64,000 nucleotides of DNA from Burkholderia sp. IMCC1007. GTDB lineage: Bacteria; Pseudomonadota; Gammaproteobacteria; Burkholderiales; Burkholderiaceae. The notes beneath the pieces are model-generated. The model was not told where the DNA came from. It worked only from the letters and a program-made list of their open reading frames with translations, and searched no databases. The stretch spans positions 124,001 to 188,000 of the forward strand of contig NZ_JAPVQY010000004.1 in NCBI RefSeq assembly GCF_027257875.1, read 5' to 3'. The position numbers and the translations under genes were made by a program. Shown here in pieces: positions 54,701 to 63,471 of the stretch. Each line of letters opens with the position of its first letter. Position 1 is the stretch's first letter.

Positions 54701-55273
54701 TCATGCGCGCCGGGAAAACAGCGCGCTGAACGCGATCGGCGTCACGCCGACGCCGGCCATGTTGTTCAGCATCGTCGCCCAGGTCGCGTCGTCGACGCGG
54801 ACCGGAAACGATCGCACGCGATTCGCGAGCAGCCAGTAGGTGCGCGTCATGCCGTCGCTCATCGCGACTTCGTAGCCGCTGCCCTCGAGCCAGTAGCCGA
54901 CCGGCGGCAACGTGACCGGCGTGAGGCGGCCGCCCCGGAACGCGGCGGCGGCCGTCGAGAACTTGCGATCGAGCGGCATGATCCGGCGCGGCACGCAATC
55001 CTGCGAATCGAGTCGGGGGAAGGCCGGGCTCGTGCCGAGCCATAGCGCATAGAACCGGTCGGCATCGATATGCACGACGTAGCGTTCCGTTTCGCCGGGC
55101 GTCGCGGCCAGATAGCAATCGGCCTGGCCGGGAACGGGCACGCGCCAGGTCGCACGCGTGGCGCTCAGGTCGATCAGCTCGCAGGCCTGCGGGCGCGGTT
55201 GAATGGGCGATGGTCGGCTGGCGTCGCGCAGGTCGCGCGCGCGATCGAGTCCGATACGAAGACGTGTCAGCAT
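54701..55273 (-). CDS. Uncharacterised 190-residue protein upstream of the retron (possibly fertility-inhibition-factor-like)
   Basis: The ATG at 55273 is preceded by GAGAGGG. The protein has no signal peptide or membrane segment. Its alpha/beta composition includes TERYVVHIDADRFYALW near 65-80 and SDGMTRTYWLLANRVRSFPV near 138-157. These two blocks remind me of the plasmid fertility-inhibition-factor (PIFF) family, but I cannot confirm this. It lies 20 bases before the retron promoter on the same strand, the place where retron accessory or effector genes are often found. Whether it belongs to the retron is open. Confidence 0.6.
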   Translation of the reverse strand: MLTRLRIGLDRARDLRDASRPSPIQPRPQACELIDLSATRATWRVPVPGQADCYLAATPGETERYVVHIDADRFYALWLGTSPAFPRLDSQDCVPRRIMPLDRKFSTAAAAFRGGRLTPVTLPPVGYWLEGSGYEVAMSDGMTRTYWLLANRVRSFPVRVDDATWATMLNNMAGVGVTPIAFSALFSRRA

Positions 55274-55446
55274 GGGCCCTCTCTTTCTCTCTTGATTTGT
55301 TCGAATGCGCCAGGACATCGTCGAACCAGCCGCGCCGGCCCGCGGCCCTGACGCTCCCCGTCAAGCGGAAACCAGCGCAGTGTATCGCCTTTCCGTGCAC
55401 GCACGATGACCGGCGCGCCGTGCAGCGGCACCCCGCCGCGCCGGCT

Positions 55447-56391
55447 TTACGGCAGCGGCGGCGCGTCGCGCAGCACGGCTTGCAGCGCGGTGTCGAACGG
55501 CTTCGCCGGGTCGATTCCGAGCGCGCGCACGCGCGATGCATCCAGATGGCAGTCGTACGGGCGCGGCGTCGCGTCGGTCGGCTTGTCGATCGGCGTGAGC
55601 GCTGCATGGATGCCCAACGCGGCCGCGATCCGCCGCGCGATGTCGTACTTGGTCATCGGTTCTTCGGCGGACCAGTGGCGGATGCCCGTGACCGACGCGC
55701 CCGCGAGATGCCGCAGCGTCAGGTCGCGGATCACCTGCGCGACGTCGGGCGTGTAGGTCGGGTAGCGGATCGCCCACGCGTCCATGCCGACCGCGGTTGC
55801 GCCCGGCCGCGCGGACGCGACGATCGCCGGCACGAGGCTCGTGACGGCCGACTCGCTCCAGTCGACGATCGGGCCGTACAGCAACGGCAGGCGCAGCACG
55901 CAGGACAGCGGCGATGCGGCGAGCAATGCCGCTTCGCCTTCCAGCTTCGTGCGGCCGTAGATGTTCAACGGGTTCGGCGTCGCGTCTTCGCGGTAAGGCG
56001 CGGCCTTGCCGTCGAATACGTAGTCGGTGGAAATGCCGAGCGTCCATGCGCCGTATCGTGCGGCGAGCGCGCCGATGCGGGCCGGGGCGTCGACGTTGAT
56101 TGCGCGGGCGCCCGCCGGGTCGCGCTCGCAGACGTCGGGGCGGCGTTCGGCCGCGCAGATGATCACGGCGGCCGGCCGGCGCGTGTCGAACAGATGTTCG
56201 AGCGCCGGCTGGTCGAGTGCGTCGAGCGTGACGATGTTGTCCGGCGGCAATGCGATGCGGGCAGCGCCTGCGCGTTGCGGGTTCCGGATCGTCGCGATCA
56301 GGTCGAGCGACGGTTCGCGCGACAGCGACGCGGCGACCGCGCGGCCAAGCAGGCCGGCGGCGCCGATGAGAACGATGGTCGGATGCGGCAC
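55447..56391 (-). CDS. SDR-family sugar-nucleotide reductase-like protein (RfbD/MAT2B type)
   Basis: This protein of about 314 residues has the Rossmann start IVLIGAAGLLGRAVAASL, the active-site block STDYVFDG ... NIYGRTKLEGE (Tyr-x3-Lys), and a substrate domain, as in dTDP-4-dehydrorhamnose reductase. The start is uncertain: a GTG at 56391 directly precedes the fold, while the ATG at 56490 abuts the terminator of the next gene. No other rhamnose genes are nearby, so the true substrate is unknown. Confidence 0.8.
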   Translation of the reverse strand: MPHPTIVLIGAAGLLGRAVAASLSREPSLDLIATIRNPQRAGAARIALPPDNIVTLDALDQPALEHLFDTRRPAAVIICAAERRPDVCERDPAGARAINVDAPARIGALAARYGAWTLGISTDYVFDGKAAPYREDATPNPLNIYGRTKLEGEAALLAASPLSCVLRLPLLYGPIVDWSESAVTSLVPAIVASARPGATAVGMDAWAIRYPTYTPDVAQVIRDLTLRHLAGASVTGIRHWSAEEPMTKYDIARRIAAALGIHAALTPIDKPTDATPRPYDCHLDASRVRALGIDPAKPFDTALQAVLRDAPPLP

Positions 56392-56491
56392 GGTGGTCGG
56401 CGATGAACGGGAAACATTGGGATCCCGATCTATACGGGAACCGGCGGCCGCTGTCGAGTGCCGCCCGGACGTCGCCGATGCGCTCGCCATG

Positions 56492-56523
56492 AAAAAACCC
56501 GGTGCGCGATGGCGCGCACCGGG
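56492..56523 (-). terminator. Intrinsic terminator after the DoxX gene
   Basis: On the minus strand CCCGGTGCGCG and CGCGCACCGGG form a perfect 11-bp stem with a four-base loop, followed by six T residues (56492-56497). It lies 30 bases beyond the stop of the DoxX gene and is a textbook rho-independent terminator. Confidence 0.88.
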
Positions 56524-56554
56524 TCCGTGATGCCGCACGAACTGCCGTGCTATC

Positions 56555-56968
56555 TCACTTGCGGTCGAGCGAATACCGGCCCGGCCCGCTCACCGCGAGC
56601 AACAGCAGCCCGCCGATGATGCTGATGTTCTTGTAGAAGTTGATCATCGCCACGTACTGGTCCATCCCCTGCAATTGCCAGTAGCGATGCCCGATCAGCG
56701 CGGTCGCGAGCGTATAGACCGCGAACAACAGCGCGAGCGGACGCGTGTAGAAGCCGATCGCGATCAGCGCACCGCCGACCAGCTCGACCGCCACCGCGAT
56801 CACCGCCGCCAGCTCCGGCGACGGCGAACCCGTCGACGCCATGTACGCGACCGTACCCGAGAAGCCGTTCAGCTTTTGCCAGCCGAACAGCACGAACAGC
56901 ACCATCAGCAACACGCGGGCTGCCAGCAGCAGCTCGTCCTTCTTCGACTCCAGCGAAACGTAACGCAT
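56555..56968 (-). CDS. DoxX-family membrane protein
   Basis: This 137-residue protein has four predicted membrane helices, the DoxX-family FGWQKLNGFSGTVAYMAS stretch in the first third and FYKNISIIGGLLLLA near the C-terminus. The ATG at 56968 gives the family length. DoxX-like proteins associate with redox or thiosulfate metabolism, but most have no defined role. It is monocistronic, with its own terminator. Confidence 0.87.
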   Translation of the reverse strand: MRYVSLESKKDELLLAARVLLMVLFVLFGWQKLNGFSGTVAYMASTGSPSPELAAVIAVAVELVGGALIAIGFYTRPLALLFAVYTLATALIGHRYWQLQGMDQYVAMINFYKNISIIGGLLLLAVSGPGRYSLDRK

Positions 56969-57286
56969 AGCACTCACCTTGAATTGACGGTTTGACGCAT
57001 CCGCTGCCGACGTCCGCCGGGACGGCGAACCTACGGGTCGGCAACGAAACACTCCTCGCGCAGTCGGACCACGGGCCGATGGCCCGTCGCCGAAGAATCC
57101 GCCCGTGGCGCGCCGCGGTGGCGCGCTTGCGATCGGTTCTGGCGAAGCACGGGTGCAGTCTACTGTCCCGCCAGAAATCATCAATCCGTCAAAACAAGAT
57201 TCGCTGTCACAAAACTGTGGACAATTGTCACGTAACAAACGGGTCATGATGAGCCGGCGCGCGTGCCGGCCCGTCATCCCGGCGCA

Positions 57287-57446
57287 TCACATCATGTCTA
57301 TCCGAAGCGTCTTGTCGAGATGGTCGTGCCATGCGCGAGTGGTCTTTTTCCGCGCCGGCGCGTTGGTGTAATAGCGCATCCGCACGTTGTCGTGCGCATC
57401 GCACACGAGCAGCCCGATCCACCGATCGGTGCCGCGACGCAGCCGG
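57287..57446 (-). other. Short coding-like frame after the LysR gene
   Basis: On the minus strand a frame shifted from the LysR frame reads RWIGLLVCDAHDNVRMRYYT and ends RIDMM at a stop at 57287. The codon use looks genuine, but no start codon or ribosome binding site is clear and the frame overlaps the LysR end. It may be the tail of a lost gene or a very small protein of about 30 residues starting at the internal ATG. From 57000 to 57286 I see only the DoxX promoter region. Confidence 0.2.
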
Positions 57447-58331
57447 CTATCCGCGCGCGTCCAGCCGTTCCGCGAGAAACCCGATGAAGGTGCGCAGCGT
57501 GACGAACCCTTCCCGATGCTGCGGAAACACAGCGTTCAGCGTGATCGGCGACGGCGCATACGCGTCGAGCACCGGCACCAGCGCGCCGCTGTCGATCGCC
57601 GCGCCGACGATGAAATGCGGCAGCAGCGCGATGCCGAGCCCGGCGATCGCCGCGTCGCGGACGACTTCGCCGTTGTTCGCGATGAGCGGGCCCTGCACGT
57701 CGAACGTACGCGGCGCGCCATCGACCCGGAACTCCCAGCCGACGCGCCGTTCGCGCCCGTACATCAGGCACGTATGGCCCGCGAGCTCGGCGGGCGTCGC
57801 GGGCGTGCCCTGCCGCTTCAGGTATGCGGGACTCGCGCACGCGATCATCTTCCACGCGCCGAGCGCACGCGCGATCAGCGTCGAATCCTCGAGCGCGCCG
57901 ATCCGCAGCACGAGATCGAAGCCTTCGCCGATCACGTCGACACGCCTGTCGGTCAGGTCGAGGTTCAGCCGCACGGCCGGATGCGCGGACAGGAATTCGG
58001 CGATCAGCGGCGACAGGTGCGTGATCCCGAACGACAGCGGCGCGCTGATCTTCAGCGAGCCATGCAGCTCGGTGCTGCGCACCGACATCGCCTGCTCGGC
58101 ATCGGCGACCTCGGCGAGGATCCGCTGCGCGCGCGCATAGAACTCCTGCCCCGACTCCGTGACCGCGAGATTGCGCGTGTTGCGATGCAGTAAACGCACG
58201 CCGAGTGCGGCTTCGAGCGCCATCGTGCGCCGGCTCACGAACTGCTTGGACAGCATCAGCTGATCGGCCGCGGCCGTGAAGCTGCCCGCGTCGACCGTCG
58301 CGACGAAGATCCTCAGGTCGTTGAGTTCCAT
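57447..58331 (-). CDS. LysR-family regulator divergent from pirin and wrbA
   Basis: This 294-residue protein of the CrgA/AaeR-like subgroup has the winged helix LNDLRIFVATVDAGSFTAAA and LLHRNTRNLAVTESG near 50-64, with a standard substrate domain. The ATG at 58331 is preferred over an upstream GTG because GGGGTGG lies seven bases before it. It diverges from the pirin gene across about 130 AT-rich bases and probably controls pirin and the flavodoxin-like quinone reductase behind it. Such LysR-pirin pairs respond to oxidants or quinones in related bacteria. Confidence 0.88.
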   Translation of the reverse strand: MELNDLRIFVATVDAGSFTAAADQLMLSKQFVSRRTMALEAALGVRLLHRNTRNLAVTESGQEFYARAQRILAEVADAEQAMSVRSTELHGSLKISAPLSFGITHLSPLIAEFLSAHPAVRLNLDLTDRRVDVIGEGFDLVLRIGALEDSTLIARALGAWKMIACASPAYLKRQGTPATPAELAGHTCLMYGRERRVGWEFRVDGAPRTFDVQGPLIANNGEVVRDAAIAGLGIALLPHFIVGAAIDSGALVPVLDAYAPSPITLNAVFPQHREGFVTLRTFIGFLAERLDARG

Positions 58332-58459
58332 ATTGTCCACCCCAAAGAGACAGTCATTATCTCTTCAGCCATTTATTTGTCAAATAGATTGACCTAAGAT
58401 TCATCTCAACGAACGGCCGGGCCCACTTCCGAGGTCTGGCGGACATACAGGACAACATC

Positions 58460-59185
58460 ATGATCGAGACTCGTGCAGCAAACCAACGTGGCCGTGCCGA
58501 GCATGGCTGGCTCAGCTCCCGTCACACGTTTTCTTTCGCCAACTACTATGATCCGAAGCAAGTCGGCTTCTCCGACCTGCTGGTGATCAACGACGACCGC
58601 GTCGCGCCGGGTGGCGGCTTCGGCACGCACCCGCACCGCGACATGGAAATCCTGTCGTACGTGCTCGAAGGTGCACTGGAGCACAAGGATTCGATGGGCA
58701 CCGGGTCGGTGATCGTGCCGGGCGACGTCCAGCTGATGAGCGCGGGGACCGGCGTGCGTCACAGCGAGTTCAACCACTCGCAGAGCACGCCCGTCCACTT
58801 CCTGCAGATCTGGGTCGGGCCGGCCGAGAAGGGTGCCGAGCCGCGCTATCAGCAGACGAATATCGCGGCAGCCGACAAGCGCGGCAAGCTCGCGCCGATC
58901 GTGTCGCCCGACGGTAACGGCGGTTCGCTGACGATCCGGCAGGACACGCGAATCTACGCGGGCCTGTTCGACGGCGACGAGCGCGCCACGCTCGAGCTGG
59001 CACCGGACCGCTTCGCCTACGTGCATGTCGCACGCGGCAGCGTGACGGTCAACGGCGTGGCGTTCGGCGAAGGCGACGGCGCGCGCATCCGCGGCGAGCA
59101 GGCGCTGACGTTCGCCGACGGCAAGGATGCCGAAGTGCTGGTATTCGACCTGCGTCCGGTCGAAGTGACGGCCGACTGGGCATAA
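58460..59185 (+). CDS. Pirin-family (YhhW-like) quercetinase-type cupin protein
   Basis: This 241-residue protein has two cupin domains. The N-terminal metal site is visible as GTHPHRDMEILSYV (His pair), GVRHSEFNHS (third His) and a later Glu, matching bacterial pirins with quercetin 2,3-dioxygenase activity. It lies upstream of wrbA, with a stem-loop between them, and diverges from a LysR gene. Confidence 0.9.
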   Translation: MIETRAANQRGRAEHGWLSSRHTFSFANYYDPKQVGFSDLLVINDDRVAPGGGFGTHPHRDMEILSYVLEGALEHKDSMGTGSVIVPGDVQLMSAGTGVRHSEFNHSQSTPVHFLQIWVGPAEKGAEPRYQQTNIAAADKRGKLAPIVSPDGNGGSLTIRQDTRIYAGLFDGDERATLELAPDRFAYVHVARGSVTVNGVAFGEGDGARIRGEQALTFADGKDAEVLVFDLRPVEVTADWA

Positions 59186-59202
59186 CGCCCGTTCGGAAAA
59201 CC

Positions 59203-59229
59203 AGGCCCCGCTGAATGCGGGGCCTTATT
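59203..59229 (+). terminator. Stem-loop between pirin and wrbA
   Basis: AGGCCCCGC (59203-59211) pairs with GCGGGGCCT (59217-59225) around TGAAT, followed by TATTA. It could partly terminate pirin transcription, or stabilise the upstream message, before the wrbA start 18 bases further on. Confidence 0.6.
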
Positions 59230-59246
59230 AATCGGAGATTCGCAAC

Positions 59247-59849
59247 ATGGCCAAGGTACTCGTCCTTTACTACTCGTCCTACGGGCACGTCGAAACGATG
59301 GCGCAGCACGTCGCGGAAGGCGCGAAGTCGGTGCCCGGCGTCGAGGTCACGCTCAAGCGCGTGCCGGAAACCATTCCCGTCGACCAGGCGAAGGCGATCG
59401 GCGTCAAGGTCGACCAGGCCGCGCCCGTCGCGACCGTCGACGAACTCCCGAACTACGACGCAATCATCTTCGGCACCCCGACCCGCTTCGGCAACATGGC
59501 CGGCCAGATGCGCACCTTCCTCGACCAGACCGGCGGCCTGTGGATGAAAGGCGCGCTCGTCGGCAAGATCGGCAGCGTGTTCGCGTCGACCGGCACGCAG
59601 CACGGCGGCCAGGAAACGACCATCACGTCGTTCCACACGACCCTGCTGCACCAGGGGATGGTGATCGTGGGCGTGCCCTACGCATGCAGCGGGCTCGTCA
59701 ACATGAACGAAATCACGGGCGGCACGCCGTACGGCGCGACCACGCTCGCAGGCGCGGACGGCAGCCGTCAGCCGAGCGCGAACGAACTCGATATCGCGCG
59801 TTACCAGGGCAAGCACGTCGCGGAACTCGCGACCAAGCTCGCGTCGTAA
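59247..59849 (+). CDS. wrbA: NAD(P)H:quinone oxidoreductase, WrbA type
   Basis: This 200-residue flavodoxin-like enzyme has the FMN phosphate site [12 protein letters not shown] near 7-18, the [24 protein letters not shown] block near 77-100 and the [10 protein letters not shown] block near 112-121. WrbA reduces quinones by two electrons, protecting against redox cycling. Its position after pirin fits a quinone or flavonoid stress response. Confidence 0.93.
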   Translation: MAKVLVLYYSSYGHVETMAQHVAEGAKSVPGVEVTLKRVPETIPVDQAKAIGVKVDQAAPVATVDELPNYDAIIFGTPTRFGNMAGQMRTFLDQTGGLWMKGALVGKIGSVFASTGTQHGGQETTITSFHTTLLHQGMVIVGVPYACSGLVNMNEITGGTPYGATTLAGADGSRQPSANELDIARYQGKHVAELATKLAS

Positions 59850-59919
59850 CACGGGTGCCGCGCGTCCCGGGAAGCCCGGGACCGCGGCGCGTGCCGCCTG
59901 CGCGGGACGCGGACGAACG

Positions 59920-59954
59920 AACGGCGCCGGTCGAAACCCGCGCCGTTTTTTTTT
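59920..59954 (+). terminator. Intrinsic terminator after wrbA
   Basis: AACGGCGC (59920-59927) pairs with GCGCCGTT (59940-59947) and is followed by an uninterrupted run of T residues to 59954. It ends the pirin-wrbA unit just before the convergent small gene. Confidence 0.85.
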
Positions 59955-59970
59955 GCGCGAGCGTGAGCCG

Positions 59971-60282
59971 TTACTGCCCCGATGCCGGTGCGGCGGGCGC
60001 GGGCGCCGCCTTCGTCGCGGGCGCCTTCTCCACCGCGTTCTGCGGATAGTTGCTCTGATCGTTGGTCAGCCGATAGCCGCTGCCCGTGCCGATCGCCTTC
60101 AGGTCCGTCGCGTGGCGCGCGCGGGCCGCCTTGCGGGCCGCTTTCTTCTGCGCCTTGTCGAGCTGCTTCTGCGTCGGTGCGGACGCCGGATCCTGCGCGT
60201 ATGCCGCCGGCGCGGCGGTCAACAGCAGACCGAACGACGCCGTTACTGCCACTGCCACCGAAACCACGCGAGACTTCGTCAT
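59971..60282 (-). CDS. Small Lys/Ala-rich periplasmic protein of unknown function
   Basis: This 103-residue protein has a clear signal peptide (MTKSRVVSVAVAVTASFGLL ... AAYA). The mature part is rich in Lys, Ala and Gln (KQLDKAQKKAARKAARARHA), followed by GSGYRLTNDQSNYPQNA and a Pro/Ala tail. GGAGAT precedes the ATG at 60282. Similar short secreted proteins are common in Burkholderia without known role. I cannot suggest one. Confidence 0.65.
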   Translation of the reverse strand: MTKSRVVSVAVAVTASFGLLLTAAPAAYAQDPASAPTQKQLDKAQKKAARKAARARHATDLKAIGTGSGYRLTNDQSNYPQNAVEKAPATKAAPAPAAPASGQ

Positions 60283-60559
60283 GGCCGGATCTCCTTGTCG
60301 ATTGTTGATTGTGGGTCGAACGCCGGCACGCATGCGACCGACGTCGGCGTGCGAACACAGCGCCGATGCAACGTTAGCCGATCGTTGCACAAATGTCCGT
60401 GCCCGTTCCTGAATTCTCCTGATAACGGCAGCGATACGTACGCGGCACGCGACCGGCCGGCCGGCGCGCGTCGCGCGGCCATCAGGGAAATCGATAGCAT
60501 CGCGCGGTCGGTACCCCACGCGCGGGTTGGGGCTTGCGGCTCGCGTTTCGCGGCACCAT

Positions 60560-61294
60560 TCAGATCCAGCGCGACAGTATCGGCAGCAGGATCGGCACGA
60601 CGAACGCCGTCAGCACGCCGTTCAGCCCCATCCCGAGCCCGGCGAACGCGCCGGCCTCCTCGCTGACCTGGAACGCGCGCGCGGTGCCGATCCCGTGCGA
60701 CGCGACGCCGAGCGCGAAGCCGCGCACGGCCGGCTCGTCGATGCGCAGCGCGTTGAGGATCCCGCGCGCGCACACCGCGCCGAAGATCCCGGTCGAGATC
60801 ACCAGCACCGCGGTCAGCGACGGAATCCCGCCGATCTGCTGCGCGACGGCCATCGCGATCGGCGTGGTCGCGGATTTCGGCGCGAGCGACGCGATCGTCT
60901 GGTGCGACGCACCGAGCAGCGCGGCGATGCCGACCGCCGATCCGATCGCGGTCAGCGAGCCCGCGAGCAGGCCGACGAGCAGCGGCACCGCCGCGCGGCG
61001 CAGCTTCGCCCACTGGCGGTAGAGCGGCAACGCGAGCGCGACGGTCGCCGGCCCGAGCAGGAAATGCACGAACTGCGCGCCTTCGAAGTACGTCGGATAG
61101 GGCGTATGCGTGAGCGTCAGCAACACGACGATCAGCGCGACCGCGATCAGCACCGGATTCGCGAGCGGATTGAAGCGCGCGCGGGCATAGACGGCCTGCG
61201 CGACGAGGTATGCGATCAGCGTGATCGTCAGGCCGAGCAGCGGGGTCGCGGCGAGATAGACCCAGATCGCGCCGAGTTTCGGGAAGGCCGTCAT
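60560..61294 (-). CDS. lrgB: LrgB-family membrane protein
   Basis: This 244-residue protein has about seven helices and the LrgB blocks SLAPKSATTPIAMAVAQQIG and HGIGTARAFQVSEEAGAFAG. Its start overlaps the LrgA stop (ATGA). LrgA and LrgB form a holin-antiholin-like or metabolite (pyruvate/glycolate-type) transport pair, depending on the organism. Confidence 0.9.
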   Translation of the reverse strand: MTAFPKLGAIWVYLAATPLLGLTITLIAYLVAQAVYARARFNPLANPVLIAVALIVVLLTLTHTPYPTYFEGAQFVHFLLGPATVALALPLYRQWAKLRRAAVPLLVGLLAGSLTAIGSAVGIAALLGASHQTIASLAPKSATTPIAMAVAQQIGGIPSLTAVLVISTGIFGAVCARGILNALRIDEPAVRGFALGVASHGIGTARAFQVSEEAGAFAGLGMGLNGVLTAFVVPILLPILSRWI

Positions 61295-61662
61295 TGCGTG
61301 CCCTCCGCAGCGGCATCCGCGCGCCGCTGGCGCCGCAGCAACGCGCGTGTGACGAGCGCCGTCACCGCGATCGCGAGCGTCGTGCTCACCGCCAGCGCGG
61401 CGACGACCGCGAGCGCATCGCCGCGCACGCGATCGGCCGACACCATGATGCCGACGCCGGCCGGCACGAACAGCAGCGACAGATGGCGCAGCAGTTCGAG
61501 CGCGGTCGGCTCGATCGCGTCGGCCACCTGCGGGCGCAGCATCACGAAACCGAACAGCAGCAGCATGCCGATGACGGGGCCCGGCACCGGCAGGCCGAAC
61601 AGATAGGACACGCCTTCCCCGAGACACTGGAAGGTCAGCAAGACCGCGAACGCCTGCAACAT
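61291..61662 (-). CDS. lrgA: CidA/LrgA-family membrane protein
   Basis: This 123-residue protein has four helices. The family signature LFGLPVPGPVIGMLLLFGFV lies near 21-40, and LLFVPAGVGIMV near 63-74. The ATG at 61662 gives the normal length. It is co-translated with lrgB through the four-base overlap. Confidence 0.9.
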   Translation of the reverse strand: MLQAFAVLLTFQCLGEGVSYLFGLPVPGPVIGMLLLFGFVMLRPQVADAIEPTALELLRHLSLLFVPAGVGIMVSADRVRGDALAVVAALAVSTTLAIAVTALVTRALLRRQRRADAAAEGTQ

Positions 61663-61839
61663 GAACCGCTTCTCCCGAACGTGGCCGCGCCGACATGCGG
61701 CCGCGCGGCCGGCAGGCCGGCGGCAAGACGCCGGCGTGGACGATACGACGATACGCGCGATCGTACCAACAATGGCTGCGGGATGGGCTGTGGGCGCGGT
61801 GCGTCGCCCGGCCACCGGCCGCCCGCAGCCACTATCATC

Positions 61840-62106
61840 ATGCACTTTCGGGTGCCGGCGCCACGGCCCCGCCCCACAGCCGGCCGCGAGCCAGGAGTCT
61901 GGGAATGCCAGCCGGGCGGCTGGCCGGTCGTCGACCGGCCCGATACGGAGTTCACGTATATCATCTCGGGCCGCGCGAACCTGACCGACGCTGCGAGCGG
62001 CGAGGTGATCGAAATCGGCGCCGGCGACCTGGTGATCCTGCCGCCCGGCTGGACCGGGCGGTGGGACGTCATCGAGCCGGTACGGAAGGTGTACGCGATT
62101 GATTGA
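61840..62106 (+). CDS. Cupin (DUF861-like) protein, N-terminus missing or altered
   Basis: The last 70 residues are a sound EutQ/DUF861-type cupin: PGVWECQPGGWPV, EFTYIISGRANLTD, GDLVILPPGWTGRWDV. The usual 35-40 residues before the GVWE block are not recognisable in any frame, and only an unconvincing ATG at 61840 (88 residues) is available. Either the 5' end has decayed or a non-ATG start is used. It lies 180 bases from the divergent lrgA start. Confidence 0.55.
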   Translation: MHFRVPAPRPRPTAGREPGVWECQPGGWPVVDRPDTEFTYIISGRANLTDAASGEVIEIGAGDLVILPPGWTGRWDVIEPVRKVYAID

Positions 62107-62186
62107 ATTGGCCGGAAGCAGGAACGGCGGGCATGCGCCCCGCGGGCGCGCCGGCGCGCCGAGCCGCCGCTACGGCTCATCCCGCA

Positions 62187-63374
62187 TCAGAACCGTTTCT
62201 GAATCCCGACGCGCGCATACACCTGGTGATTCGTCGTCGACGGCGACAGGTTGTAGATCGACGCCACCGCATCGTGGCCGGTCGAATCGGTCCCGCCAGC
62301 CTTCTGGTAAACGCCGATCACGTAGAGCTGCGTGGTCTTGGACAGCGAATACGATGCACCGAGTGCCGCCTCGTTGTAGCTTGCACCGGTCCGGCCGCTC
62401 ACGCCTGACGTTTTGGTGTACTGATAAGCGGCGCCGAGCAAAATTGCCGGCGTGGCCTGCCACGAGAAATTGAGCTCGCCCGTATTGAAGGTCGCCGTCC
62501 CGCCGATGCCGCCTGCCGGCACCGGTCCTGCCGATCGATCACCGAGCCCGCGGAACTGCGTATTCGAGTAGTTCGCGCCGAGTGTCGCGCGTCCCAGCTG
62601 GTATTGCGCGCCCACCGCGATCGCCTGAAGCGAATGCGCGGACGCGAATCCGGTCGTCACCGGCGACCCGCCGAAGTTCGCGCCTGGCACGCCGTTCGAT
62701 ACCGCTGCTGGCGCTCCCGAATCGCCCCAGAACGACGCGTTGGGCTGCCGCACGTTCAAATACCCCACACCCGCCGACAAAGGTCCGCGCCGGTAACCCG
62801 CGCCCACCGACACAACCTGGTTGCGCGAGAAGTCCCCCGGCATGCCGCTGATCCCGTATAGCCCGCCGACCGTGAAGCCGTGGAACTCCGGGCTCACGTA
62901 CTTGATGGAACTGTTGACGCGATTGGTGTGCGCCATCTGGTCGACGTCGCCGGGATGCCCGAACGCCGGGCCGCCCCACGTGTTCGCCACGGCGAACGGA
63001 TTGACGAACTCGACGATCGCATCGTACTGCCGGCCGAGCGTCACGGTGCCGTACGACCGGCTCGACAGGCCGACATACGCCTGCCGCCCGAACAGGAGTC
63101 CGCCCTGCCCCAGCTTGCCGTTGGCGATGTCGAAGCCGTTTTCCAGCCGGAATATCGCCGCCAGGCCGCCGCCCAGATCCTCCTTGCCGAGCAATCCGAA
63201 CCGGTCGCCGTTGAGCATGCCGGACGTCATGTTGTAGAGCGACTTGCCGCCCGCGTTGCTTTGATAATTCACGCCGACGTCGAGCAACCCGTACAGCGTC
63301 ACACTGCTTTGCGCAAGCGCCGTGCCAGCCATGCTCGTCCCGGCAGCCATCACGATCCATTTCCCTGCCTTCAT
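62187..63374 (-). CDS. OmpC-type porin
   Basis: This 395-residue protein has a signal peptide (MKAGKWIVMAAGTSMAGTALA), the porin start QSSVTLYGLLDVGVNYQSNA, GDRFGLLGKEDLGGGLAAIF, the loop-3 region AYVGLSSRSYGTVTLGRQYD and the terminal strand ending VGIQKRF with C-terminal Phe. It is an intact general or substrate-specific porin. Confidence 0.93.
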   Translation of the reverse strand: MKAGKWIVMAAGTSMAGTALAQSSVTLYGLLDVGVNYQSNAGGKSLYNMTSGMLNGDRFGLLGKEDLGGGLAAIFRLENGFDIANGKLGQGGLLFGRQAYVGLSSRSYGTVTLGRQYDAIVEFVNPFAVANTWGGPAFGHPGDVDQMAHTNRVNSSIKYVSPEFHGFTVGGLYGISGMPGDFSRNQVVSVGAGYRRGPLSAGVGYLNVRQPNASFWGDSGAPAAVSNGVPGANFGGSPVTTGFASAHSLQAIAVGAQYQLGRATLGANYSNTQFRGLGDRSAGPVPAGGIGGTATFNTGELNFSWQATPAILLGAAYQYTKTSGVSGRTGASYNEAALGASYSLSKTTQLYVIGVYQKAGGTDSTGHDAVASIYNLSPSTTNHQVYARVGIQKRF

Positions 63375-63471
63375 CTCGTCTCCTCTGATAGTTCGTTCAT
63401 GAAATCCGTACTACTGAATATTGTTGAAAGCTTTGGCGTGTCGAAAGCGAAGCACGTCGACCGGGTGTTCG

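Noticed and set aside
56392-56490. Longer start for the SDR gene at the ATG near 56490
   Set aside because: That ATG lies directly after the T-run of the DoxX terminator, with no ribosome binding site, and adds 33 residues of low-quality sequence before the Rossmann fold.
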